Below are positions 19,712 through 29,900 of a DNA stretch of 47,007 bases, piece after piece (the stretch's first letter is position 1; each line of letters starts with the position of its first letter). Under the pieces are notes generated by a model that worked only from the letters and a program-made list of their open reading frames with translations, made no database searches and was not told the origin of the DNA. Origin of the DNA: an uncultured Verrucomicrobiota bacterium (GTDB lineage: Bacteria; Verrucomicrobiota; Verrucomicrobiia; Limisphaerales; CAIMTB01); the NCBI GenBank assembly GCA_903844265.1, contig CAIMTB010000476.1, positions 1 through 47,007 on the forward strand. Reading direction: 5' to 3'. Made by a program: the position numbers and the translations under genes.

Positions 19712-19810
19712 GCATCGCCAGTCGGGGGGGGTAGGGCGTGCACTCCGCTGCGCGCCGTCCTTCGCAGACGCCCCAATGCACGGCGCCCTCGAAGAGCCCG
19801 CCCTGCCACC
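19712..19810 (+). repeat. REP-like palindromic interspersed repeat, copy 1
   Basis: GGCGTGCA-CTCCGC-TGCGCGCC core hairpin (one G:T difference) with flanking GCCGTCCTTCGCAGACGC...CACGGCGCCCTCGAAGAG shared with the copy at 39250. Confidence 0.7.
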
Positions 19811-19912
19811 ACCCACAACTCGGAGATGCGCGCCCCGGCGAACGACAGGATCGTTTTTTTCCTTGGCGAGGCCGGGGCTCCAACCCTAACTACGGCGTCA
19901 GACGGAACGGTT

Positions 19913-19986
19913 TGTCCGGTGGTGTAAAGGTAGCACAACTCCCTTTGGAGGAGTTTGCCTTGGTTCGAATCCAAGCCGGACAGCCA
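19913..19986 (+). tRNA. tRNA-Gln (anticodon TTG), CCA encoded
   Basis: TGTCCGG...CCGGACA acceptor stem, anticodon arm ACTCC-CTTTGGA-GGAGT, T-arm with GGTTCGAATCC, discriminator G then CCA. Confidence 0.95.
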
Positions 19987-20060
19987 TCTTTCATTGGGTT
20001 GTTGGCGGCTCTCGCATGAAACCGCCCCGCCCGACGGGTCATTTCTGACGCGCCTGCGGA

Positions 20061-20483
20061 TTATCGGGGTTTGGAGAATGGATTCAGGTATCGCACGCCG
20101 GTGGAGGCGACATCGCTTTCGTTGCGCGTGACCAGGACCAGATCGTGGACGATCGCCGTGGCCGCAAGCAGTCCATCGATGACTGGAACGGGCCGGTCGG
20201 CGCGAAATCGGCCCCAACATGCTGCCACCGCCTCATCCACTGAAAGCACATGCTTGGAGTAATCGTTCATCACCAGATCCAGCCACCTCTCCAAGGCGAC
20301 CGCCGTTTTCCCATCCCGTACACGGATTCTTTCGATCCCGCTCCGAATCTCCCCCAGCGTAAGAACGCTGAGGAATTTCTCTGCCGATGCTGACCCTTCC
20401 AACCATCGCCGCACGCCAGCATCCACTCGGTTACCCTTCCTGAGCTCCGACAGGATGTTTGTGTCGATCAGGTACCTGGTCAC
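20061..20483 (-). CDS. PIN-domain toxin (VapC/FitB type)
   Basis: YLIDTNILSELRKG; FLSVLTLGEIRSGIERI; PVIDGLLAATAIVHDLVLVTRNESDV. Confidence 0.92.
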   Translation of the reverse strand: MTRYLIDTNILSELRKGNRVDAGVRRWLEGSASAEKFLSVLTLGEIRSGIERIRVRDGKTAVALERWLDLVMNDYSKHVLSVDEAVAACWGRFRADRPVPVIDGLLAATAIVHDLVLVTRNESDVASTGVRYLNPFSKPR

Positions 20484-20716
20484 AGGTCGAACTCCCGGGG
20501 CGCATCCTTGCGCCGCTCGAAATCCGCGTCCTTGCCCACGTTGGGAATGGCGAGGAGCACCTCGTCGAACGATTGCTTGCGGGCACTCTTCTGGAGAAGG
20601 GCTTCACGGAGAATCCGCCGATGCTCTTCTTCCATGGAGACGCCGTGCCGGCCCGCCCGTTCCTTGAGCTTCCGCACGAATCGCTCCTCAATATTCCTGA
20701 CGATCAATTGCGGCAT
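20480..20716 (-). CDS. FitA-like ribbon-helix-helix antitoxin
   Basis: MPQLIVRNIEERFVRKLKERAGRHGVSMEEEHRRILREAL; 4-nt overlap with the PIN toxin. Confidence 0.9.
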   Translation of the reverse strand: MPQLIVRNIEERFVRKLKERAGRHGVSMEEEHRRILREALLQKSARKQSFDEVLLAIPNVGKDADFERRKDAPREFDL

Positions 20717-20725
20717 ACCAACCAG

Positions 20726-20735
20726 TTGATATCAA
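20726..20735. promoter_or_regulatory. Palindrome TTGATATCAA immediately upstream of antitoxin start, candidate operator
   Basis: Perfect 10-bp palindrome in an AT-rich patch about 10 bp upstream of the antitoxin ATG. Confidence 0.4.
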
Positions 20736-20859
20736 TGAATACATCAGGCTTCAACAGGGTAAATCCGGAATCTCGGCGGCCGCCATGGCGCTCCCGGCCT
20801 GTGTACCTGCAAGGCTCGTTCGCACGGGCCGCCTTGGTGGGCATGGCCGTGTGCAATCA

Positions 20860-21297
20860 CCCCGACAGTGGCGCCGCGATGGCACCCTGCTCGCAGGCGG
20901 CGGAACACTTCCCAGTCTTCGCCTCACCGGCGTCGGACCGGACACGGCCGGAAAGTACGCATGCCGGATCACCAATGCGGACGGGGTCGTCTGGAGTTGG
21001 GCGAGCCAGGTTGAACTTGTGGGCGAAGCGCAGCCTTCGGACGGGATTCGCTTCGAGCGCCCCATCCCGGGCAGTCGCTTTGTCGCAGGCGCGCCGAGCC
21101 TGGAACTGGGCGCAGACAAACCGGAGAGCCTGATGGTTGGCGTCCAGGGATCGCTCAACAGCACCTACATCCTCGAGTCCAGCAGCGACATGCGCGACTG
21201 GGCACCCATGGAGACCAACCGGGCGCCATTCGTGTACCGCGCCTTCCGCAACCCGACGACCGCATTCGAGTTCTACCGCGCCCGATCAGGACCGTAG
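20860..21297 (+). pseudogene. 3' remnant of a secreted Ig-like-domain protein
   Basis: Ig-like WRRDGTLLAGGGTLPSLRLTGVGPDTAGKYACRITNADGVVWSW and C-terminal STYILESSSDMRDWAPMETNRAPFVYRAFRNPTTAFEFYRARSGP, but no plausible signal peptide or N-terminal domain. Confidence 0.6.
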
Positions 21298-21998
21298 GAC
21301 GTCACCTCGACGCGGGATTCTGCGGGGCCACCCCGCAGCAACGCCTGCTTGAGCGGACACGCCTCGGAAGCCGGGTATCCCCGCCGGTAACCCTCGAGCA
21401 GGGCGTGTGACCTTTGGGCCAGCATTCGCCGTACTTCCCGCCGTTTCCCCTTCACCCGGGGGATCGCCAGCGAGTCGTAGCCGGTCGTCTGGTGGCGCAT
21501 CCAGGCGATCACGGCGGCTTCGGCGCGTTCGTTGACGGGGATGCGCTCGGTTCGGGCTACCGTGCCGCTGCCTACCGGGGTGGCATGTTCCGTGACCGCC
21601 TTGGCCAGGCGTTCGGCGAGCTGGGCGTGCGCAGGATGGAAGGCGAGGAACCTCATGACTTCCCCATGGAAATCCTCCACGTATTCCGCGTGGGCTTTCT
21701 CACGGCGACGGGCACCGGCCTCCTTCCGTTTGGCGAAGCCTTCGGTTGAACGCTCCACCTGGAGTTCGCCCCGGATCCGGTCGATGGTCGCCGTGGGCGC
21801 CCACACTCCCAGCGAGAAAACCTTCCGGCCCTTCTTCTCGGCAACAGCCCAATGATCACCTCCGGCCTTCACCCGACGCGTGAGGGCCGCATCACCGGGT
21901 GGCAACAGCATCCAACCGGCAGGCACCGTCAGCGTCTTGCCCTCGGGCGTCCGGACGGTGTTCGCCGTCGGACCGGGGCCGAACGTGGTGTCGCTCAT
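21273..21998 (-). CDS. DUF2293-like domain protein
   Basis: IPVNERAEAAVIAWMRHQTTGYDSLAIPRVKGKRREVRRMLAQRSHALLEGYRRG resembles DUF2293 (AVxAWxRHxxTxYDxLxxxxxxRxEARxxV). Confidence 0.7.
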   Translation of the reverse strand: MSDTTFGPGPTANTVRTPEGKTLTVPAGWMLLPPGDAALTRRVKAGGDHWAVAEKKGRKVFSLGVWAPTATIDRIRGELQVERSTEGFAKRKEAGARRREKAHAEYVEDFHGEVMRFLAFHPAHAQLAERLAKAVTEHATPVGSGTVARTERIPVNERAEAAVIAWMRHQTTGYDSLAIPRVKGKRREVRRMLAQRSHALLEGYRRGYPASEACPLKQALLRGGPAESRVEVTSYGPDRAR

Positions 21999-22019
21999 GG
22001 GCGCCCACCTTCGCGATTA

Positions 22020-22590
22020 CGTACATTCACGGCAACATAGTCTTTGCCACAGGCACGGTGAACACCGGCCCCATCAGTGCCTCCCAGTCCACGTTGAGCG
22101 TCCCTCCAGCCACCGTCACCGCCGATGGAACCTCGACGGCCACGGTCACGGTGACCCTCAAGGATGCCAACGGAAACCGCATCCCCAGCGAGGCCGTCAC
22201 GCTCTCGAAAAGCTCGGGCCCGGGGACGCCCACCATCACGGCCACGACCGGAACCGTCGTCCTCACGGAAACGGCGAGTGTCACCTTCACGGCGGGCCCC
22301 GCCGCCCAGCTCGCCTTCGGGGTCCAGCCCTCCACGACAACCTCCGGGACCGCGATCAACCCCGCCGTGACCGTGGTGGTCCAGGACCAGCGCCACCTCG
22401 TCCTCGTTCTCGGTCACGAAGACCACCCCGACGATCACCGGATCAATAACTCGGCCACCTTGGGCGGCACCGGACGGGTTGGATCGGTGGTGGTCCAGTC
22501 AGGGGGCACGCTCAGCCCTCCCCGGCCCTCCAGGTGGAGGCCCACGGTGCCCTTCCCGTTCTGGTGGTCGCCCCACTCCCGGCTCAGGGG
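22020..22590 (+). pseudogene. Decayed adhesin fragment (Big-1/invasin-like repeat followed by autotransporter-associated repeat)
   Basis: ISASQSTLSVPPATVTADGTSTATVTVTLKDANGNRIPSEAVTLSKSSGPG...; AQLAFGVQPSTTTSGTAINPAVTVVVQDQ; then SATSSSFSVTKTTPTIT in another frame; then SATLGGTGRVGSVVVQSGGTLS back in the first frame. No start, no signal peptide, frame disruptions. Confidence 0.7.
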
Positions 22591-22826
22591 ATGATCTTCG
22601 TGTTCGGGGCCAACGATCCGTCGCGGCTTACCCAACGCCCGAACTGGATGGCCCAGTTCGAGACACCGCTGGCGACCCCCCTCCGAACCCCCGTCCCACC
22701 CCCCACCAGGGAAAGTCCCGCCGGCTTCTTCCGAGCCGCGTTCTCGTCCCTTCCCAGACTCAAACTACCCAAATGCAATGAATGGAGTCTCCTTACGTCG
22801 ACTGCTACGGAGTGTTGACAGGATTT

Positions 22827-23672
22827 TCAGGGATTGACCTTCGAGGGATAGCGTTGGGCCAGCCACTTCACGTCCCGGGGTGCTGCCTTGATCGTGGGGG
22901 AGTTGCCGAACTTGTTCTGGTCCATGCTGGACGAGTAGCTGATCATCACCGAATCCAGCCATTTCCTCGTTTCGGCGTGGCCGTCGGCAAAGTTGAAGGT
23001 GCTGGCGTTGCCATGGAAATTGGCCGTGGAATCCACCAATTGGGCCCCGGCATAATCGGAGGCTATGTTCCCCTGGCTCATGATCCAGGAGCCCACGTTC
23101 TCGCCCCGGGGATCGTTTTCCTCAACCCATACATACCGGCTGCTCGGACTGGTGAGGGAGGTCACCTTGAAGACTTCCGCGACTTCTCCGTTCAGGGTGC
23201 CCACGCCCGAGAGGCTGACGAAGGTATACCCCTTTCCCGCCTTGAGTTTAAGCCGCACGTCGCCGGGGCAATGGATGATGGCCGGGGCCGGGGCGTAGTT
23301 GAAAAGCGCGCCCTGGCGGTAGCCCTCCTCAATCGCCAACTGGATCCTCCTCTCAGGGCTCGTTCCGACGGGGATATAGTTCGGCGGGGGCTTGGGCGGG
23401 GCGTAATAGCGCCACGGAATATCGCCGGCGGCGTTCTTATCCTGCAGGAAATTGACGAGGCTATCGTTAGCGTCCGAGCTGTACATGATCCAGGCGAGGG
23501 CCAGTTGCTTCTGGTTGTTCACACAGAAGATACCGGTCGCCTTGAGCTTGGCCCGGCTCAGCGCCGGAAGAAGCATGCTGGCCAGAATCGCGATGATGGC
23601 AATGACCACCAGCAACTCGATCAGAGTGAAGCCGCGGCGCATCGCGCGGGATGGAGCAGGAAGATTCTTCAT
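22827..23672 (-). CDS. Prepilin-type N-terminal cleavage/methylation protein (type II secretion pseudopilin-like)
   Basis: [83 protein letters not shown]. Confidence 0.93.
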   Translation of the reverse strand: MKNLPAPSRAMRRGFTLIELLVVIAIIAILASMLLPALSRAKLKATGIFCVNNQKQLALAWIMYSSDANDSLVNFLQDKNAAGDIPWRYYAPPKPPPNYIPVGTSPERRIQLAIEEGYRQGALFNYAPAPAIIHCPGDVRLKLKAGKGYTFVSLSGVGTLNGEVAEVFKVTSLTSPSSRYVWVEENDPRGENVGSWIMSQGNIASDYAGAQLVDSTANFHGNASTFNFADGHAETRKWLDSVMISYSSSMDQNKFGNSPTIKAAPRDVKWLAQRYPSKVNP

Positions 23673-23947
23673 GGGTTTGGAACGTGGTCTACCCTGATCG
23701 ACGCAGAACGACCCCACCCTGCAGCTCTCGCCACGACAAGCGGGGGACAGGCGTCGTACAGACCAGCCCGAGGCTTCGGCAGATTGGGGCGATGGAGGCG
23801 GTATATCCGAGTCGTCCCGACGCGACAATGTATTAATGCAGTTCAGTCCCCCTGCTTCTGAGGAACACACGGCCATGCACCTCGGGCAACGCCTGCCCGT
23901 CCCCCCATGCGAATCCAAGGCGGACGACCCACCCGCCACCGACAGGC

Positions 23948-26257
23948 TCAGGGCTTTCGCTCGGATTTCTCGCCCGGTGCAGCCGGGACGACCGCTTCCT
24001 GCGGCTTGGGAGCCGTCGCCTTCGCCGCCTCGCCGCGGAGGACAGCCTCGAAGGCCGGATTCGCGGGCTGTCCCGCCCGACGGGCTTTCTCGTAATGGAA
24101 CCGGGCGAGCTCGAGGAACGGCGGCTTCTGCGTGGCATAGACCACCGCGAGATTGTAGTGGGCCGCGGAGGAGGTGGGATTGAGCTTGAGGGCCTTGCGA
24201 AGCGCAGCCTCGGCTGCCGGACGCTGCCCGCGCTCGCTCAGCGTAATGCCCAGGTAGGTCTGGGTCGCCGGATCCTCGGGATCCAACTGCGCCGCCTCGC
24301 TCAGCGCGGCAAACGCCTCGTCATAGCGCTGCTGCCGGAACCGCATGATCCCGAGCAGGGAAAGACTGAACGGATCCTTCGCATCGAACGCCAGGGCACG
24401 CTTGAGCAGGACCTCGCCCTCCTCCGATCGCCCCTGTTCCACGATGATCGCAGCCAGATTCCCCAGCGTGAAAACATTGTTCTCGTCCAGTTTCAGGATG
24501 TCGCGATAGGCCCGTTCCGCATCGTCAAGCCGGCGCTGGGCAAAGGCACGCTTGGCTTGCTCGGCAAGCATGCTCGCACCCGGAGGAAGATCGCGCGTGG
24601 TCCGACGCCGGGTCGCCGCCGGGCGATTGGTGGTGGATGCCCCTGCCGCTGCCGCCGACTGAACGTCGTTGGTCGGGGTCGAAGCCGCTGCTCGAGGCGC
24701 AGCTGCCTGCGGGGCGGAAGGTGCATTCGTGGCCGCGCTGCCTGTTCCTGTCGAACTCGGCGGGGCTGACGGCGCCACCTGGGCGATCTGGATGGGCTGG
24801 AGAGCACTCCTCTGGGCCGGGGCCTGGAACAACGCCAATTCCTCGGTGGTGTACGGATCAGGCTTGGCTTCGAGCGCGGAAATCCTGGCCTCAAGACGGC
24901 CCACTTCGAGGGAGAGATCGCGGCTGCGCTGATCTGGGCTGGCACCGTCCTGACGTCTCAGCTCGGCACGTGCGGCGTCGAGCTGCTGCCGAAGAGCATC
25001 ACGCTCACGTTCCAGCCGCCTCAACTGCGCCATGTCCACCGGCGCGCTGTCCGGCGAAGGAACCTCCGCAACCTTGAGACTGCCCGGGGTCACCCGGATG
25101 TCGGTGAGTTTCTGGATCTCACGGAGGAGGCTGTCGTTCTCGCTGCGGAGCTTCTCGGAGGCGGACCTGTGCTCGGCGAGCTCGGTGCGCAACGAGGCCA
25201 GTTCCTTGGCGGCATCGGTGGCAGACGCCGGCCTTGAAGACCGGGCGCTGGCGAGATCCTTGCGCAGGGACTCAATCTCGCTCTTCAGCGATGTGGTTTG
25301 CTCGTCACCCTTGCGGGTGAGCACGTCGAGACGTGACTGGAGCTTCTGACGCTCGCCCTTGAGCTCGTCGGACTGTTTCCTGACCGCAGTGAGTTCGCCA
25401 CGCGCACCCTCGAGTTGTTGCTCGAGTTCGACGGATTTTTTCGCGGATTCCACCATGCGCTTGCTGTCGGCCATCTGGCGGTCCAACCCCGCCTTGAGAA
25501 TCCCGTTTTCCTTCACGAGCAGGAGAATGCGATCCTCGGCGCGGGCGAGTTCCACAGGATCCACGGCGGCAGCCTTCGGGCCCAGGGCTTCCTTCAGGCG
25601 GGACTCAAGCGTCGCGCGCTCACGGTCGAGGCGGTCACGGGTCTTCTCGAGATTCGAATGCGAGGCCTCGAGCACCTCGACACGATCCCGGGCCTGCCGC
25701 AATTCCAAGGCCAACTGGGCGACGCGGTCGTGGGACTCGTTGGTCTTGACCGTGGCCTCGTCGACCTTGCGAAGCGCGGACTGCGCCCGGGACTCGGCTG
25801 CGGTGGCCTGCGCGACCGCCTCTTCCGCCCGCGAGTTCGCCGCGGCCAAGTCGAGCGAAAGCGAATCCAGTCGAGACTGCTCAGCCATTGCCGCGGGAGA
25901 AAGCGGGGCACCGCCCGGACGGGTCACCGACGATGCGGAGGTCTGCGCCTTCGCCTGGGCCGGGGTGGAACTCGCCGCAGGCGCCTTGTCCTTGAGCGAC
26001 TCGAGGCGGCCGGCGAGGAACTCGAGACGGAACTTCACGATCTTGTCGTTCCACGAAGGATAGGCCTTCGAAAATCCCACCAATTCCTCGCGGGCCCGAC
26101 GAAACCGGTCGAAAGCGTCCGCCGGACGGCCCTCCGACTGGAAGGCATCGCCTTCCTGGATGAGACTGTAGATCTGCAGGAATTCCGAGTCGGGAGACTG
26201 CGCCCGGGCGACGAGCGCCATACCAAACAGAAGTAGCCACAGGGCGACGCGATTCAT
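23948..26257 (-). CDS. Secreted coiled-coil + TPR protein
   Basis: [30 protein letters not shown] signal peptide; long central heptad-rich coiled coil; C-terminal TPRs ([49 protein letters not shown]...). Confidence 0.85.
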   Translation of the reverse strand: MNRVALWLLLFGMALVARAQSPDSEFLQIYSLIQEGDAFQSEGRPADAFDRFRRAREELVGFSKAYPSWNDKIVKFRLEFLAGRLESLKDKAPAASSTPAQAKAQTSASSVTRPGGAPLSPAAMAEQSRLDSLSLDLAAANSRAEEAVAQATAAESRAQSALRKVDEATVKTNESHDRVAQLALELRQARDRVEVLEASHSNLEKTRDRLDRERATLESRLKEALGPKAAAVDPVELARAEDRILLLVKENGILKAGLDRQMADSKRMVESAKKSVELEQQLEGARGELTAVRKQSDELKGERQKLQSRLDVLTRKGDEQTTSLKSEIESLRKDLASARSSRPASATDAAKELASLRTELAEHRSASEKLRSENDSLLREIQKLTDIRVTPGSLKVAEVPSPDSAPVDMAQLRRLERERDALRQQLDAARAELRRQDGASPDQRSRDLSLEVGRLEARISALEAKPDPYTTEELALFQAPAQRSALQPIQIAQVAPSAPPSSTGTGSAATNAPSAPQAAAPRAAASTPTNDVQSAAAAGASTTNRPAATRRRTTRDLPPGASMLAEQAKRAFAQRRLDDAERAYRDILKLDENNVFTLGNLAAIIVEQGRSEEGEVLLKRALAFDAKDPFSLSLLGIMRFRQQRYDEAFAALSEAAQLDPEDPATQTYLGITLSERGQRPAAEAALRKALKLNPTSSAAHYNLAVVYATQKPPFLELARFHYEKARRAGQPANPAFEAVLRGEAAKATAPKPQEAVVPAAPGEKSERKP

Positions 26258-26493
26258 TCGAGGCACGCTAGCGGGCCTTTCGCGCGGAGGAAACGGCAAA
26301 GCAACAGCGCGTCCAGCGCATCCCCGAGTTACCGCTCGGACGGGCAAGTCCCTTGCCCGCCGCGCGATCGTCGTCACCCGACGGCGCAGCGGAGTGCGCA
26401 GTGCATTTCCGAATTGCCGGCTGCGAGGGAGCGCGACCCTCCGCTTTGCAACCTGCCCCGAAGCTGACACGCTTTCCGGGCAACAAGGCACCG

Positions 26494-26883
26494 ATGAGTT
26501 TTCTCGATCACCTCAAGTTCAACGCGGACGGTCTGATCCCCGCCATCGTCCAGGACCAATCCAACGGCCGCGTGCTGATGATGGCGTGGATGAACCGTTC
26601 CTCCCTCGAGAAGACCCTCGAGACCGGCCTCACGCATTTCTGGAGCCGCTCCCGGCAGAAGTACTGGATGAAGGGCGAATCCAGCGGACACGTTCAACGC
26701 GTCCGCGATGTGGCCTTTGATTGCGATGGGGACACCCTCCTGATCCAGGTGGAACAAGTCGGCGCAGCGTGCCACGAGGGCTACCGGTCGTGCTTCTTCC
26801 GGTCCGTCCGTGATGCCGGCACCGTCGAGGTCGTCGAGTCCCAACTCGAGACCCCGGAACAGATCTACGGGAAGAAGGGTTGA
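26494..26883 (+). CDS. hisI: Phosphoribosyl-AMP cyclohydrolase
   Basis: [80 protein letters not shown]. Confidence 0.97.
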   Translation: MSFLDHLKFNADGLIPAIVQDQSNGRVLMMAWMNRSSLEKTLETGLTHFWSRSRQKYWMKGESSGHVQRVRDVAFDCDGDTLLIQVEQVGAACHEGYRSCFFRSVRDAGTVEVVESQLETPEQIYGKKG

Positions 26884-26902
26884 GCGGGTGGCGAAAAGAA
26901 AA

Positions 26903-26930
26903 AGCCGGGGCGGCTAAGGCCACCCCGGCT
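26903..26930 (-). terminator. Rho-independent terminator for the minus-strand LamG gene
   Basis: AGCCGGGG...CCCCGGCT perfect 8-bp stem; read on the minus strand it is followed by TTTTTCTTTTC. Confidence 0.75.
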
Positions 26931-26967
26931 CGTGCTCCAGCTCGCCGGCGACGCCGGCGGAGCGTGG

Positions 26968-29900
26968 TTACTTCTTGAGGCGATAGAATTTCGCCGAGCT
27001 TGTGAGCGGCACGGTGGCCGAGTTGGCGCCCGCGCCTGCCACGACAGTCCAACCGGCAGCGTTGGCGACGCTGTCAGCCTCCTGAAGGCCGAATCCGTCG
27101 CCGATCCAGCTGAAGGTCAGCTGACCATTGCTGACCTTGAAGACGAGGGTCGGGGAGGTTCCACCGCCGCCGCCTGAGGTGCCGTCAACGCTGATGCCGT
27201 TGAGGCCCTGGCCGTAGATCGTCGCCGCCTCGCGGGCGTTGATCACGCGGTTCCACAAGGCCATGTCGTCGATCAGCATGTCCTGCAGATCGCTGTCGCT
27301 GTAGGCGCCGGTTCCGTCCTGGCCAATGTTGAGGGCCATGTCGGGAGCCAGCAACGAACCCGTACCCGGGGTGATGTCCTTCGCCGCTGCTGCGGCGGAG
27401 CGGTCCTTGTCGATGGCGATGCCGTCGTAGTACGTGGTGGCCAGGCCATTGATGTCCCAGCTCACGATCACGTGATGCCAGCCGAGGTCGCTGACGAGCC
27501 CGCCGACGCTGTCAAAGTCCTTGCGGGCCGGTCCGCCGTCGCGGCGGTAGTTCCACTGGATGCGGCCGTCGGAATCGGTGGCGACGGCCCATCCGATGTT
27601 GGCACCGGAGCCCCAGTTCTTGTTGGCGATGAAGGCCGGATCACCCGCCCACTCGTTGATCTTGGCCCAGAAGGCGACACTGAATGCCTTGGTTTCGCCG
27701 AACTGGACGCCGGCAGCCCGGCCAAGGGTGACGTAATTGGTGACGCCCGCAGCCTTGTCGGTGCGCACGTGGAGGGCCTGTCCGATCTTGCCCGCGGCGA
27801 ATCCGGGGGCGCCAACCGCCGTGCCATTGTGGCCGCCGGCAGTGGAATCGCTCAGGTTGCCGTCGAACTTGAGGAGGACGCCGAGGTCCTGGTTGAGGGC
27901 CGGGGCGCTCAGGAAGCTGTCACCGTAGAACCCATAGGCGAACAGGGTGTTGACTTCCTGCGCGTTGAGCACGCGGTCCCAGATGCCCAGGTCGTCGACC
28001 AAGCCATCGACGGCGTCGGAGTCCGTGTATTGGCCGGTGCCGTCCTGGCCGATGTTGAGCGCGAGTGCGGCATCGAGGCTGCCGGTACCGGGGGTGATGT
28101 CCTTCGCCGCGGCGGCGCCCGACGCATCCTTCTCGATGGCGCTGCCATCGACGTACGTGGTGGCAAGGCCGTTGATATCAAAGGAGACGACCACGTGATG
28201 CCACTGGTTGTCGGTGAAGATCCCGCCCTTGCTGTCAAAGTCCTTGCGGGCCGGGCCGCCATCGCGGCGGTAGTTCCACTGGACGCGGCCATCGGAGTCG
28301 GTGGCGATGACCCAGCCGATGTTACCGCCGGCGCCCCAGTTCTTGTTGGCGACGAAGGCGGGGTCACCGGCCCAGCTGTTGAGCTTGGACCAGAAGGCGA
28401 CGGTGAACGACTTGGTCTCGCCGGGCTTGAGGTTGGCGTTGTTGGCCAGGGTGACGTAGTTGAAGTCGCTCGCGGGGCGGTCCGTCTTGAACGAGAGCGC
28501 GCCCTTGCCTACGCGGCCAGCGGCGATCGTGGGCTTGCCGACGGCGGCGCCATTGTTGCCGTTTCCGGAGGCGTCATTGAAGTCGGTGTCGAACGGCAGG
28601 TAGGCGATGAGGCCGGTCTTGAGGCTGCTGGCGTCACCGGGAACGTCCTGAACGACGAGGGCCGCGTCGGTGCTGGTCACCGAGCTCTTCGGGTTGGTGA
28701 CAACCGCATGGTACTTGCCCGCAGCCGACTTGCGCAGGCCCGTGAGATCGAGGACCGCGTTGGTGGCGTTGGCGATCGCGGTGCCGTCCTTGAACCACTG
28801 ATAGGCGAGCTGAGGGCCCGAGGCGCCCACGGTGAACTGAACCGATGTGCCGACGAGACGCGTGGCCGGGACCGGTTGCGCGGTCAGGGTCGGCGGGTCG
28901 ATCGTCGTGATCGAATACAGGCCGACGCTGTCGACGCCGTAGTACCAGGAACCGGTGCCGGCTTCGAAGAAGCGGAGGCGGACCTTGGCCTGGTTGTCAG
29001 CCTTTTCGAGCCGGAACTTCTCGATGCGCTTGGACTCGTTGGCATCGTCGTTGATACGACCGCTGATGTAGGGGCCGATGTCCTTCCATGTCGCCTTGTC
29101 CGCCTTCACGAACGCGCCGTAGGAATGGCCGATATCCTCGCCGGTAACCGGGTCTTGATACACGGCCGTGTCGCCTTGGGCGGCGGTGAGCGTGGCCTCG
29201 CCGTCGACGGTGCCGTCCGCCTTCTTGGTGATATCGACCACGTCCATCATGTACACCACCGGGAGCCAGGTCTTGCCGTCGTCGATGGAGTATTCCGTTC
29301 CGCCGACGCTGTCCTGGTTCTGCTCGTAGATGGAGTTGTAGACGAGGTAGATGTTGGTCTTGCCGGTCAGGTTGATCGCCGGGGAGATGAGTTCGCCGTA
29401 TTGGCTGCCGCCGCGGGTGTCGGACTCGTGGTAGGCGAAATTGGTTTGGATGAGGGAGCTGACCTTCACGCCGTTGATGTACGCCTCGGGCGTGTTCAGG
29501 CGACGGGCGGCGTCCCAGCGTGCGGAGTTGTCCTGGACGCGCTGACGCGAGATCACCACCCAGTTGATGTAGGAATCGCTGCCCGGATCGGCCAAGTCCT
29601 CGACGCCGGTGCCGCTGCCCGTGAACGGGCTGTAGACCGTCCAGCCGGTGGGGAGGGAGCCTTCGGCAACACCGTCGAATCCCTCGAACCAGATCGGGGC
29701 AGGGAGGACATAGTTGGCGTAAGGCGCCAGCGTGTAGTCGATGGCCGCCTGGCGCTTGCCGCCCGTAGCGGTCGCGTCATCGAAGCTGAGGATGTAGTGC
29801 TCGACCGAGAGCGGGTCGGGCAGGGTGCTGGGCTTGTAGGTCACCTTGGTGATGTTGCCAGCCTTGGTGATCGTGGCTCCGGAGGTGACGTCCGCGCCGT

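Noticed and set aside
22435-22818. Short ORFs downstream of the adhesin fragment (e.g. GMIFVFGANDPSRLTQRPNWMAQFE)
   Set aside because: No start context or recognisable domain; treated as part of the decayed region rather than a separate gene.
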